Part shown: positions 42,197 through 52,085 of the stretch, piece after piece
How positions within the stretch are numbered: the stretch's first letter is position 1
Layout of the letters: each line of letters begins with the position of its first letter
NCBI GenBank assembly: GCA_937951625.1
Contig: CALFBP010000049.1
Coordinates: 1-64,000, forward strand
DNA length: 64,000 nucleotides
Direction of reading: 5' to 3'
Source: an uncultured Thermoguttaceae bacterium
GTDB taxonomy: Bacteria; Planctomycetota; Planctomycetia; Pirellulales; Thermoguttaceae
Notes under the pieces: generated by a model
Database searches by the model: none
Seen by the model: only the letters and a program-made list of their open reading frames with translations
What the model was told of the DNA's origin: nothing
Made by a program: the position numbers and the translations under genes

Positions 42197-45073
42197 TTAG
42201 CGATTCAGGTTCGCGGACCGCTTGTCCGCGCGGAGGACCTCGGCCAGGTAGCGGCCGGTGATCGATTCAGGGGTGTTGGCGACCATCTCGGGCGTGCCTT
42301 GGGCCACGATGCGGCCGCCCTCGTCGGCAGCGCCCGGACCGAGGTCGATCACGTAGTCAGCCGCCTTGATGAGCTGGAGATTGTGCTCGACGACGATCAG
42401 CGAATGGCCCACGGCCAACAGGGCGTCGAAGCAGTCCAGAAGCTGCACGATGTCGGCGAAGTGCAAACCCGTGGTCGGCTCGTCCAGGAGAAATAGGCAA
42501 CGGCCGCGTTTGACCGACGACATGTAGGCCGCCAGCTTCAAACGCTGGGCCTCTCCGCCCGACAACGTGTTCGCCGGTTGACCTAGCCGCACGTAGTCCA
42601 ATCCCACGTCGATCAGCCGTTTGAGCCGGGCCTGGACCTTGGGGGAACCGCGGAAGAAGCTGAAGGCCTCGCGCACGGTCATCTGGAGCACCTCGGCGAT
42701 GTTGCGGCCGCGGTAGGTCACGTCGAGGATTTCGTCGCGATAGCGCGTGCCGTGGCATTGGCTGCACTTCATGTAGACATCGGCCAGAAACTGCATGTCG
42801 ATGGCGACGTGGCCCTCGCCCCCGCACGCGCTGCATCGGCCCTCCTCGGCGTTGAAACTGAAATGGCTGGCGGTGTAGCCTCGGGTGCGGGCCTCGACGG
42901 TCTCGGCGAAGACATTGCGGATCTCGTCGAAGGCCTTGAGGTAAGTCACGGGGTTCGAGCGCGGCGAGCGGCCGATGGGGCTTTGGTCGACCATGATCAC
43001 GTCGTCGATCTGGCCGTCGCCGAACACGTCGTCGAACGCGCACGGCTTGGGGGCTTCCTTGCGGAGGCGGCGGCAGAGGGCCGGGTAGAGCGTGTCCTGC
43101 ACCAGCGTGCTCTTGCCCGATCCGCTCACGCCCGTGACTACGCACAACACCCCCAACGGAAACTCGACGGTGATATTCTTCAGATTGTTTCCCCGCGCTC
43201 CTGCCAGGCGGATCCAACCGTGATCCGGCCTGCGGCGGCGGCCTGGCGCCACGATGCCGCGGCGACCGGCCAAGTAGTCGCCGGTGAGGCTTTCGGGGGC
43301 ATTTTCCATCTCCGCAGCCGTGCCTTGGAAGATTACTTTGCCACCGCGTTCACCCGCCCCAGGACCAATTTCGATCACCTGGTCCGCCGCGCGGAGGATC
43401 GCTTCCTCATGCTCGACCACGACCACGGTGTTGCCGCGATCGCGCAATCCGAGGATCGCGTCGATCAGGCGTCGGACATCGCGGGGGTGCAGCCCGATCG
43501 ACGGCTCATCCAACACGTAGAGCATGTTCACCAGGCTGGAGCCTAACGCGGAAGTGAGGACGACGCGGCGGAGTTCGCCGCCGCTCAAGGTCCGCAGCGT
43601 CCGATCGAGCGTCAGGTAGCCCAGCCCGACCGATTCCAGATAACCGAGTCGGGCAAGCACTTGATCGAGCACCATCCGCGCTACCTGGCGTTCCCAATCC
43701 GACAGGTCCAAACCGCGGAAGAAAGCCGCTGCGTCCGCGATCTTCAATGCTGCCGCCTCGGCAATGTTCTTGCCCCCGATCCGCACCGCAAGAGCTTCGG
43801 GCCGGAGACGGGCGCCGTGGCAGGCCGGACAAGGCCGATAGCTCCGCCACCGGCTCAGAAAGACGCGGATGTGCATCTTGTACTTGCGACGTTCCAGCCA
43901 CGCGAAGAAGCCCCGCAACCCGCCGAAATTCCGTTCCGGCACGCCTTGGACAATCAACTCCACGTGGTGCGGCTGCAACTGGCGAAACGGTACATCCACC
44001 GGCAAGCCGTAATCCGGCGCCAAGGCGAGCAACTCTTCCAATTCATGGGCATAAGCCGGGGTGTTCCAGGGGGCGATGGCCCCGTCGCGGATCGACTTGT
44101 TCGGGTCGGGAACGATCAGATCCATATCCAAGTCGATCACGTTCCCAAAGCCCTCGCACTGGGGGCAAGCGCCCAAGGGGCTATTGAAGCTGAACAACCG
44201 TGACTCGGGCGGGGCGAATTCCAACCCGCAATCCTCGCAGGCCAACCGGCTGCTGAACCCCACACGCCGCCACGGCCGCCCGTCGATTTCCTGCCTGCCA
44301 CCCCGCGGGATTCCCACCACCGCGGTTTCCACGGTTTCTTCGATGAACACGGCGCTGTGGCCTTGTCCCTTGGCGAAAGCGATTTCCAGGGAGTCGCACA
44401 GTCGGGCGTCGGGGGTGTGTCCTGCCGTCAGGCGATCGACGATGGCGTACAGTCCATGGCCCCGCGAGCCGACGGCCGCGGTGAAATCGATCTTGGTCCC
44501 TTCGGCAAGGTTCACCGTCTGCTGGCCTGCCAACACCCTCACGAAGCCTTCTTCGCGGAGGCTGGCCGCGAGTCGGGCAGGATCATCTTCCGGTCCCAGC
44601 GCGACCGGAAAGGCGATCATCAACCGCGTGGCCTCGGGCAAGTTGCGGAGCGTCTCGGCGGCGGATTGCGGGGTATCCCGACGCACTTCCCGACCGCAGC
44701 CCCCGCATACCACGCGGCCGATTTTGGCGTATAGAAGCCGCAAGTAATCCGTGGTCTCGGTCGCCGTGCCCACGGTCGAGCGGCTGGATCGCGAGGCATG
44801 GTCGCCGGTCACCGCGATGGCCGGCGGGATCCCGTCGATGCGCTCCGCGTTGGGGCGTTCCAAACGCTGGAGAAATTGACGTGTGTAGGTGGAAAAGCTC
44901 TCGATGTACCGGCGTTGCCCCTCGGCGTAAAGCGTGTCCAACGCTAGGCTGCTCTTTCCGCTTCCGCTCAGGCCACACAGCACGATCAGCTTGCGATGGG
45001 GAAGATCCAGATCGATCCCCTGAAGATTGTTGACCTGGACTCCCCGCAATGCGATATGACCGACCGCCCCCAT
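42197..45073 (-). CDS. uvrA: Excinuclease ABC subunit A
   Basis: DNA-damage recognition ATPase of nucleotide excision repair. Both ABC halves are complete: Walker A GLSGSGKSSLALDTLY and GVSGSGKSTLVQDTLY; ABC signatures TLSGGELRRVVL and TLSGGEAQRLKL; Walker B YVLDEPSIGLHPRD and FLLDEPTTGLHFAD. Zinc-binding CxxC pairs are seen in CGGCG, CEDCG, CPQCEG, CPACHG and CSACGG...CSQCHG. Length is 958 aa. Start chosen at 45073 (MGAVGHIALRG), with GGAGGG upstream. The segment before STVGT reads VTGDHASRSSR instead of the usual EQKTTSHNPR, a variant that may mark a UvrA subgroup. No uvrB or uvrC is nearby. Confidence 0.92.
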   Translation of the reverse strand: MGAVGHIALRGVQVNNLQGIDLDLPHRKLIVLCGLSGSGKSSLALDTLYAEGQRRYIESFSTYTRQFLQRLERPNAERIDGIPPAIAVTGDHASRSSRSTVGTATETTDYLRLLYAKIGRVVCGGCGREVRRDTPQSAAETLRNLPEATRLMIAFPVALGPEDDPARLAASLREEGFVRVLAGQQTVNLAEGTKIDFTAAVGSRGHGLYAIVDRLTAGHTPDARLCDSLEIAFAKGQGHSAVFIEETVETAVVGIPRGGRQEIDGRPWRRVGFSSRLACEDCGLEFAPPESRLFSFNSPLGACPQCEGFGNVIDLDMDLIVPDPNKSIRDGAIAPWNTPAYAHELEELLALAPDYGLPVDVPFRQLQPHHVELIVQGVPERNFGGLRGFFAWLERRKYKMHIRVFLSRWRSYRPCPACHGARLRPEALAVRIGGKNIAEAAALKIADAAAFFRGLDLSDWERQVARMVLDQVLARLGYLESVGLGYLTLDRTLRTLSGGELRRVVLTSALGSSLVNMLYVLDEPSIGLHPRDVRRLIDAILGLRDRGNTVVVVEHEEAILRAADQVIEIGPGAGERGGKVIFQGTAAEMENAPESLTGDYLAGRRGIVAPGRRRRPDHGWIRLAGARGNNLKNITVEFPLGVLCVVTGVSGSGKSTLVQDTLYPALCRRLRKEAPKPCAFDDVFGDGQIDDVIMVDQSPIGRSPRSNPVTYLKAFDEIRNVFAETVEARTRGYTASHFSFNAEEGRCSACGGEGHVAIDMQFLADVYMKCSQCHGTRYRDEILDVTYRGRNIAEVLQMTVREAFSFFRGSPKVQARLKRLIDVGLDYVRLGQPANTLSGGEAQRLKLAAYMSSVKRGRCLFLLDEPTTGLHFADIVQLLDCFDALLAVGHSLIVVEHNLQLIKAADYVIDLGPGAADEGGRIVAQGTPEMVANTPESITGRYLAEVLRADKRSANLNR

Positions 45074-45254
45074 AACCCTCCCTGCCCACCCCAAAACACT
45101 CTCGGGCAAACCCCTTATCCTATCAGGTATACGGAAAAGCGGACAGGAGCCCTTTGCGGGAACAGCTTTTGCAGGGGTATCCCTTCGCCTACTTCGCACA
45201 ACTGGGGCGAAGTGCTTATCCTTGGCAGCTTTTCCAAGTCCCAGCCGCGGGTCT

Positions 45255-47243
45255 CTAGTGCTTCGTCTCTTCCTTGGCCTTACCGAAAAAGCGGAGTACC
45301 AGTTGCACCTTCGTCCAAGGCGGAGGACCGGCAGTGGCGGTGATCACGGCCTTGAACCGGCCTTCTCGGGCAATCCGCTGGGCAATGTCGAATTCCAGGC
45401 TCACGTCGACGCTGGACCGGGGTGGGACCGAGATCGTGGGATTCTGATCGCCCGGTGTCAAAGCCCCTTCCGCCGCACGGTTCGTCGCGAAAGAAACGGT
45501 CTGCTGCTCACCGGAAAGGTTGAATACCCGAACGTTCAACGCCATTGGGCCCTCGGGATTCGCCTTGAGCCGGTACCCTTCCGACTTCGGTTCCACGATC
45601 GCGGGGTCGTAGAGGTAGCGCAAGACGATGGGCGAGGGCGCCCGGCGCGGAACCGGATCGGCCTTGAGGCGGTAGAGTCGCATGGCGGCCGTGTTGGAAT
45701 CGATCCGTTTGTCCGGCGACCCCACGGCCTGACGCCAGTCTTTTGCCAGCCAGACGTAGGCCAGCCCGTCAGGGACCGCGACCCCGCCGGGACCATGCGG
45801 CAGGACTCGACCGTCGATTCCTTCGACGCGTGCGATCGGCAGGTCCAGCCGTACCGTGGCATTGGCCTCGCGGCGCCCCGTATAGAGCACCACAAGGTCC
45901 TGGTTACTTCCCTGCGGGTCTGGGGGTAACGTGAACCATCGGGCCCGGCGAACTGCCGGATCCGACGTTTTCCAATCGCCGGCATACACCCCGCCGCGCA
46001 AGGCCCGAATCATCTGCGCATACGCCGCGAAGGACCGCAGCGGCGTGGCCCAGCGGTCCATCATCCCGAAGTTGTGGTCGTTTTCCTCATAGAACGGGAA
46101 GACGAAAGCGAAATAGCGGGCGACGCCGCACGCCCGGGCCTCCACGCCCTTCATCACGATCTCCAAGGCGCTTTCGGCGTCCTGGTCGGCGGGAGGGCGA
46201 GCGGGACCTTTTTTCCACGGCCGACCGCACTCCGTGAGCCACAGCGGCATCCGCTCGCCGCGATGACCGAACGTCGAAGCACTGTGCGCCTGGAGCCACT
46301 CGCGGTAGCGGGCCACCAGCCCCTCCATCTCCAAGGCGGGGCCGTAGAAATGGAAGCTGAAGGCATCGATAGCATCGAGAAGGCCATTTTCCGCCGCCGT
46401 GTCGAGGAATTCGCGGTTGCAATGGGCGACCACCCCGCCGACGAGCGGGACATCGATATGCTTCTCGAACATCGCATGGGCGATGGCCTTGGCCAGCGGT
46501 ACATACTGGTCAGCGGGCAGGTTGCCGCCGAAGAAGATGTCGGGCTCGTTCCAGATTTCCAGCCCGCCCCAGGCCGGCCGCCAATGGCCGGCAATCGCCT
46601 GCCACGATCGGGCAGCCGCCACCAGGTCCTGGGGATATTTCTCCACGCGGCCCATCCACGCCGGGGCGTCGTGGGCCATCTCCAACACTTCCAGGCCATG
46701 CTTCGCACAGGCCCGACGGAGCGTGTCGAACCGCGCCGGTGTTTCCCAATCGTTGCGGTCCGCACTCGGCTGGACCGCACCCCAGGTAAGCCGTTCCCGA
46801 ATCATGCGGATACCGCTCCGTTGCGCCACACGAATCAGCCCATCGCGCGTGGCATCGTCCCGCACCAGCCACGACAACGCCCCGTCGATCGCGAAAAACT
46901 CCTCCGCCTGGCCCTGCCATGCGGGCAGGGCGACGATGCCGAAGCGTTGATTCGTGGCAGGAAATTCGATCTCGTAAAACCCCTTCGGCAGTTTCAACGT
47001 GGTCTCGATGATGTCTAGCTCAACGAGACGGCCTTCGCCCTCAGCAATGGGCTTCTCGGAATAGTCGCGAATCACGTATTGCGGCGGAGAGGGTAAGGGA
47101 CCCTTTTCCATTTTCCATCGCACCAACTCGGAGCTATCGGGCTTTATGAGACAGTGTTCGATAGCCACGGGCCGAAACTCGGCCCCATGCGTTTCAAGGG
47201 CGAACCATAAAAACCACAACCCGATCGCAACCCGCCTCGACAT
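45255..47243 (-). CDS. Secreted clan-A (GH39/GH5-like) glycoside hydrolase
   Basis: 662-aa exported protein with a signal peptide (about 1-20, ending ETHGA). A (beta/alpha)8 barrel follows, with the acid/base in LEIWNEPDIF (E233) and the likely nucleophile in LWLTECGRPW (E338), the strand-4/strand-7 arrangement of clan GH-A. A C-terminal beta-rich region follows. Closest in feel to GH39-type xylosidase/iduronidase proteins, but the exact family and substrate cannot be set by eye. ATG 47243 is preceded by AGGAG. It is divergent from a Tat-exported Gfo/Idh/MocA gene, and both may serve extracellular polysaccharide use. Confidence 0.82.
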   Translation of the reverse strand: MSRRVAIGLWFLWFALETHGAEFRPVAIEHCLIKPDSSELVRWKMEKGPLPSPPQYVIRDYSEKPIAEGEGRLVELDIIETTLKLPKGFYEIEFPATNQRFGIVALPAWQGQAEEFFAIDGALSWLVRDDATRDGLIRVAQRSGIRMIRERLTWGAVQPSADRNDWETPARFDTLRRACAKHGLEVLEMAHDAPAWMGRVEKYPQDLVAAARSWQAIAGHWRPAWGGLEIWNEPDIFFGGNLPADQYVPLAKAIAHAMFEKHIDVPLVGGVVAHCNREFLDTAAENGLLDAIDAFSFHFYGPALEMEGLVARYREWLQAHSASTFGHRGERMPLWLTECGRPWKKGPARPPADQDAESALEIVMKGVEARACGVARYFAFVFPFYEENDHNFGMMDRWATPLRSFAAYAQMIRALRGGVYAGDWKTSDPAVRRARWFTLPPDPQGSNQDLVVLYTGRREANATVRLDLPIARVEGIDGRVLPHGPGGVAVPDGLAYVWLAKDWRQAVGSPDKRIDSNTAAMRLYRLKADPVPRRAPSPIVLRYLYDPAIVEPKSEGYRLKANPEGPMALNVRVFNLSGEQQTVSFATNRAAEGALTPGDQNPTISVPPRSSVDVSLEFDIAQRIAREGRFKAVITATAGPPPWTKVQLVLRFFGKAKEETKH

Positions 47244-47473
47244 CCCGGTTCTCCTGGAATCGCTGTCCTGAATGGCCGACGGGCACGCCGGCCCGCCCAA
47301 ACGGGCCAGGATAGCATGGCGCAAGGCGTTCAGCGAGGGGACCAGAAGGCGTTGGCGGGAAAGAAGTCCTGTCGGCGGAGCGGCGGTTGCAGGGGGGGAC
47401 GGGGCTTGCCATAATGGCAGCACGCTTGATCGTTGAGTAACACCCACGCACGTATCCATAGGAGGATGAACTC

Positions 47474-48784
47474 ATGAGCATGAGAAGGTCGGCATCACGG
47501 CGGGAATTTTTGAAAAGGTCCACGGCGTTGGGGGCGGGGGCCGCCCTGGCTGGCTCGTTGAACATCGCCCGCATGGCCCACGCCGCCGGAAGCGGCCAGA
47601 TCAAGGTGGCCCTGATCGGCTGCGGCGGCCGAGGAAGTGGAGCGGCCGACAATTGTTTGGAGGCCAACGAGGCCGTCAAGATAATCGCCGTGGCGGATGC
47701 CTTCGAGAACCGGGCCAAGAACGCCGCGCGGCAACTCCGTGAAAAATTCAATCAGCGGGCCGACATTCCCGACGACCACATTTTTGTTGGCCTGGATGCC
47801 TACCAAAAGGCCATCGACTGCGGACCCGACATGGTCATCCTCGCCACTCCTCCGGGATTCCGCCCCTTCCAATATGCAGCCGCCGTCAAGGCCGGCAAAC
47901 ACGTCTTCATGGAAAAGCCCTGTTGCGTCGATGCCCCCGGATACAAGATCCTTCTCGAGACCAACAAGTTGGCCGATGAAAAGGGGCTGAAGATCGGCGT
48001 CGGATTCCAACGCCACCATCAGCCGGAGTACATCGAGACCATCAAGCGGATCCACGACGGCGCGATTGGCAAGATCATGGTCCTTCGTGGCTATTGGAAC
48101 GGCGACGGCATCTGGATTCGCAAGCGCGAACCGGGCATGACCGAAATGCAGTATCAAGTACACAACTGGTACCACTTCTGCTGGCTCAGCGGCGACAACA
48201 TCGTCGAACAACACATCCACAATCTGGACGTGTGCAACTGGGTCAAGGGCGATCACCCGGTCGAGGCCAACGGGATGGGCGGGTGCAGCGTGCGCTACGC
48301 TGGGCCGAACAAGGGGGTAGGCCAGATCTTCGACCACCACTTTGTCGAGTTCACGTATGCCGATGGCACGAAGCTCTATAGCCAGTGCCGCCACATGCCC
48401 GGTTGCTGGAACAATGTCTCCGAGGCCGTTACCGGCACCGAAGGCGAATCGAACTGCGCCGGTTGGATCAAAGGCAAGACCGAATGGCAGTATAAGGGCA
48501 AGCGGGTGAATGCCATGGTCGAGGAACACCGGGCCTTGATCGACGCGATCCTCAACAACGAGAAGTACAATGAGGGAACCTACGGGGCGACGAGCAGTAT
48601 GACCGCGGTACTCGGTCGATTGGCTACGTATTCGGGCCAGGTCGTCAAGTGGGACGAGGCCGTGGAAAAAGGCACCAGCGAATTTCCTGCCAAACTGGCC
48701 TGGGACGCCAAGGCCCCGGTCGAGCCGGACAAGGACGGAAACTACCCCATCCCCGTGCCCGGCGTGTTCAAGCCGTATGCATGA
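47474..48784 (+). CDS. Tat-exported Gfo/Idh/MocA family oxidoreductase
   Basis: 436 aa. The N-terminus has the twin-arginine signal SRREFLKRSTALGAGAALAG, so it is folded with its cofactor and exported. The Rossmann domain follows: KVALIGCGGRGSG, with the substrate-side EKPCC motif and the substrate-binding half containing HNLDVCNWVKG. ATG 47474 has AGGAGG upstream. Exported Gfo/Idh/MocA proteins are very numerous in planctomycetes; their sugar or cyclitol substrates are mostly unknown. Divergent from the glycoside hydrolase gene. Confidence 0.92.
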   Translation: MSMRRSASRREFLKRSTALGAGAALAGSLNIARMAHAAGSGQIKVALIGCGGRGSGAADNCLEANEAVKIIAVADAFENRAKNAARQLREKFNQRADIPDDHIFVGLDAYQKAIDCGPDMVILATPPGFRPFQYAAAVKAGKHVFMEKPCCVDAPGYKILLETNKLADEKGLKIGVGFQRHHQPEYIETIKRIHDGAIGKIMVLRGYWNGDGIWIRKREPGMTEMQYQVHNWYHFCWLSGDNIVEQHIHNLDVCNWVKGDHPVEANGMGGCSVRYAGPNKGVGQIFDHHFVEFTYADGTKLYSQCRHMPGCWNNVSEAVTGTEGESNCAGWIKGKTEWQYKGKRVNAMVEEHRALIDAILNNEKYNEGTYGATSSMTAVLGRLATYSGQVVKWDEAVEKGTSEFPAKLAWDAKAPVEPDKDGNYPIPVPGVFKPYA

Positions 48785-49084
48785 TCGGGACCAAATGTCG
48801 AAATCCGATTTGAAGCATGGCCTCCCGGCTTGTGGCTTGGGCTCACCGGGAGGCCGCGGTCTTCAGCGTTCGCCCAAGAAACCCCCTGCGACTCGCAAAG
48901 CGAAGCTCATCGCGGGGGTCCGTGCCGGGGGCTGTGCTGGCTTGGACCCCGAGCGAACCTTTCGGGATATGGGGCAGGGACCAACCCGGAGCGCTCGCGC
49001 AGGCTACCGCGGTGACTCGAATTTGTGCCCACCGATTCTGCCGCTGTTTCCGCAGCCTGGCCAATTCGCCGCAGGCCCCCGCGA
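48785..49084 (+). other. 300-base gap between convergent genes
   Basis: I see no gene, no clear terminator and no repeat. The short open frames here have no family features. Confidence 0.5.
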
Positions 49085-50650
49085 CTAGCCTTCCTCCAAT
49101 CGCAGCGTCATCCCGAAGACGTCCTCGAACATGTCTCCTTTAACGGCCAGCGCGCGGCGTTCGAGGAGCAGGTCTCCCGCACCGGGGAGGTAAATGACGA
49201 ATTCATCGCCCTGGCGCTGGAAACGGGGCGGCGGGAGCTTGCGCTCGCGCGTTCGCATCAGGGCGTCGGCCGCGCGCAGCATGGCCGCCAGCTTGTTCAC
49301 CACGATCCGTGCTTCGCGGGGCAACGCCACGTAATCGAGATGGGACGGCTTGGGGCTGGATCGGCGGTGGTATCGGGCGACGTGGGCCACGATCTGCACC
49401 GCCTCGCGGTTCAGGCCGAAGATTTCCGAGTTGGCGATCACGTAGTAGCTGTGTTTATGATGCGCGGCATTGCTGACGAACGAGCCTACCTCATGGAGAA
49501 TCCCCGCCACGCGGAGCAACAATCGATGCCGCGCCTCCAGCCCGTGCTCCGGCTGCAACGCGTCGAACAGCCGCACGGCGGTCTCCGCGACATGGTGGGC
49601 GTGGTCCAAGTCCACCCGGTATTTCTCAGCAAGCGATTCCGCGGAGCGAATCACGCTTCGCACCAGGGCGGTGTCCTCCACGCCCCGCACATGATGGGCC
49701 AGTTCCAACAACAACCCGTCGCGCATCGACACGTGCGACACGACCATCCGTTTAGCATGGGTCTGGGTGAGCAGATGCTGATAGACGAGCAGGGCGGGCA
49801 CGAGGGTCTCGGCCTCGCTGAAGGGCAAGCCGTACTTCTTTGCCAGGTCCTCGGCCGAATGGCAGACGCACCGTTCAACCAGCTTGTCTAACGCGGCGCG
49901 ACTGACGACAAACGTGTCGGGGGAGGCGGTGGGCTTGCCTACCTGCCGGGCCGCAAAACGGGCGTCGCCACCCGTGGCCACGAACGTGCGCACACGGTCC
50001 AACGGCAGGGCGGTGCGTAGCGTGGCGACCACATTCTGAATGTGATGGCGGAGGATCGTGGCGGCCCGGTCCGGGGCCTCGTTGCTGGTGGAGAGGGTCT
50101 CCTGAAGCCTGATCGAGCCCAGGCGAAGGCTCTGCGACACGACGATTTCGCCGGCCTCGAGCAAGGTCAGCAGGGTGCTGCCGCCCCCGGCCTCGGCGAT
50201 TAGCGTCAGGCCGCGGCCCGCGTCCAATGCCTCGCCCATCGCTTCACGGACCGCCGAAACCGTCAAACGGCTCTCCTCGGAGGTGGTGATCACCTCCACA
50301 TTGAGCCCGGTGGCCATGAAGAGGCGGTTGAGGAAATTCTCGGCGTTGCTGGCCTCGCGCACGGCGCTGGTGGCCACGGCGCGAACCATTTCGACGCGGT
50401 ACATTTTCAGCGGGCCGAGGAAATCACGAAAAATCGCCACCGCGGCCCGCATCGACTGCCCGCCCAAGCGCCCCCGACGGAAGGTGTCCTGCCCCAAACG
50501 CACTGCGCGATGGAACCGTTCCAGAATCTCGAAGTGACCATCGGGCATGACCTCCGCGATCACCATGCGGATGGCGTTGGAGCCGATGTCAATCGCGGCC
50601 ACGGTTTTCGAGGCAACTTCGGCAGAAGAAGGGGAATGCGGGGCTTCCAC
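49085..50650 (-). CDS. Ppx/GppA exopolyphosphatase/guanosine-pentaphosphatase with C-terminal HD-like domain
   Basis: Hydrolyses polyphosphate and/or pppGpp. The ASKHA phosphatase fold shows AAIDIGSNAIRMVIAEV, VRAVATSAVREASNAENFL and the phosphate loop AEAGGGSTLL. The C-terminal domain has HD-type helices (AGILHEVGSFVSNAAHHKHSYYVI), as in Ppx. About 521 aa. GTG at 50650 chosen because GGAG lies six bases upstream; TTG 50674 and GTG 50662 remain possible. It is immediately downstream (54 bases) of a CHAD-domain gene on the same strand; CHAD proteins bind polyphosphate, so the pair probably works on polyphosphate. Confidence 0.9.
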   Translation of the reverse strand: MEAPHSPSSAEVASKTVAAIDIGSNAIRMVIAEVMPDGHFEILERFHRAVRLGQDTFRRGRLGGQSMRAAVAIFRDFLGPLKMYRVEMVRAVATSAVREASNAENFLNRLFMATGLNVEVITTSEESRLTVSAVREAMGEALDAGRGLTLIAEAGGGSTLLTLLEAGEIVVSQSLRLGSIRLQETLSTSNEAPDRAATILRHHIQNVVATLRTALPLDRVRTFVATGGDARFAARQVGKPTASPDTFVVSRAALDKLVERCVCHSAEDLAKKYGLPFSEAETLVPALLVYQHLLTQTHAKRMVVSHVSMRDGLLLELAHHVRGVEDTALVRSVIRSAESLAEKYRVDLDHAHHVAETAVRLFDALQPEHGLEARHRLLLRVAGILHEVGSFVSNAAHHKHSYYVIANSEIFGLNREAVQIVAHVARYHRRSSPKPSHLDYVALPREARIVVNKLAAMLRAADALMRTRERKLPPPRFQRQGDEFVIYLPGAGDLLLERRALAVKGDMFEDVFGMTLRLEEG

Positions 50651-50704
50651 GTCGATCTCCACAACTGCCCACAATGCGGTTTTCCCTTGCCCCGCGGAGA
50701 GGCG

Positions 50705-51811
50705 TCAACCAGCGTCGAAGATTCTCGGCTTCACGGGCGGCGCAATCGCGCTGCTGCCTTGGCTCGCTCGTGCCGCAGTTTGCGGCCGTTCTCGCGGCGT
50801 ATCCGCCGCAGGCTTCGACCTCCGCCCGATGATCTCCCTCAACTCGTCCCAGAGGCCAGCCTCGTTCTGCTCACGCCAGAACTCCATCAGCGTGGCGAAG
50901 CGGACTTGGCGACGCCGGCGGCATTCGCTCTTCAACCACTCGAAACCTGGAGTCATCGCCGCCAGAGGCCCCGAGTGGCGGTAATGGCGGACAAGACGGT
51001 GGGACTCCTTCCGGAACATCTTATCCAGCTCCAGTTCCCAAACGTCGCTATCATGGACTTCACCCAAAAGCGACTGCACCTGTTTGACCGCGTCGAGGAC
51101 TCGGTCCAATTCACCCGCGTAGACGGGCCGGAACAATTCCATCGTGTAACGAAGGCGTTTGGCGGCGATCCGCATGGCGTGATGGCGGTCGACGTCGTCG
51201 GGTCGCGCCAAACAGGGCTCGAACGCCCGTAGGGCCCTAATGCGTTTCGCGATCTGTTGCGCGGCCCGTTTGAAAACCACGGGACTGTTCTCGGAGATTT
51301 TCTTCCTTGTCGTCGCCGCAAGCAGCTTCTTCGTGGCCGACAACATCTCTGGAATAGCCCGCCTAGCGAGCAGCCGCCGAAGCGACCGGAGCACATCGCC
51401 TTGGAGCCGATCCCGATGGCGCTGGCATCGAGCCAGCACCATGGCTACCCCTGGCACGCATCGGCGATCGTCAAGCCGCGCGAGTTGATCCGAGAGCCAA
51501 GCGATCAGGACGTCGCAATCGCGGGCCTTGCCCAGCCGACGTCCCAACCGTCGCACTTCCTTACGCCAGGCAACCGTCCGCTTTTTCGCAAAGCAGTCCT
51601 CGAACACATCGAGCGCTTGACGCAATCGCCGTGACGCCACCCGGGCGCGATGAAGCGGTTCCGTGTCGTCCGCCTTCTGGATCCCTTCGATCTGGGCGGT
51701 CAGTTGTTTCACTTGGCGTCGCACGGATCGTGCTGCCAGAACCCGATAGCTTTGGTCGATTGGCGGAGGCATGGCCCAGCCACTCGCGTCGATCGTCAAA
51801 CCAGTTTGCAT
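50705..51811 (-). CDS. CHAD domain protein
   Basis: 368-aa protein made of helical hairpins rich in conserved His and Arg. The two CHAD repeats are seen as LHRARVASRRLRQALDVF and HAMRIAAKRLRYTMELF, the positively charged face that binds polyphosphate granules. RRLGRRLGKARDCDVLIAWL and LGEVHDSDVWELEL follow the family too. ATG 51811 chosen; the ribosome-binding site is weak (AGGCGG), and an upstream reading adds unrelated hydrophobic residues. Upstream of the Ppx/GppA gene, likely in one operon. Confidence 0.88.
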   Translation of the reverse strand: MQTGLTIDASGWAMPPPIDQSYRVLAARSVRRQVKQLTAQIEGIQKADDTEPLHRARVASRRLRQALDVFEDCFAKKRTVAWRKEVRRLGRRLGKARDCDVLIAWLSDQLARLDDRRCVPGVAMVLARCQRHRDRLQGDVLRSLRRLLARRAIPEMLSATKKLLAATTRKKISENSPVVFKRAAQQIAKRIRALRAFEPCLARPDDVDRHHAMRIAAKRLRYTMELFRPVYAGELDRVLDAVKQVQSLLGEVHDSDVWELELDKMFRKESHRLVRHYRHSGPLAAMTPGFEWLKSECRRRRQVRFATLMEFWREQNEAGLWDELREIIGRRSKPAADTPRERPQTAARASQGSSAIAPPVKPRIFDAG

Positions 51812-52085
51812 CGAGCCGCCTACTAATAGAAATATTGTATAGCAAACGCCAAGGAGCCGGGAGCATGGGCGAAGGATCAGAGCCGCACAGCGAGGCGGTT
51901 CCACCGGATCGAAACAAAGCGATGGGCACAAAGAACTTGCGAACTGTCATAGCCTGACATCCGCTCGCGGGGTATAGCCCCCCCTCCCCCCCTGGTCCGA
52001 TACTTTGCCCCGCATCTTGCAACCCGGTCGGCCCCACACCATAATACGCGCACCGCTGACTGAAATCCCCCTAGAGGAGTCGCCT

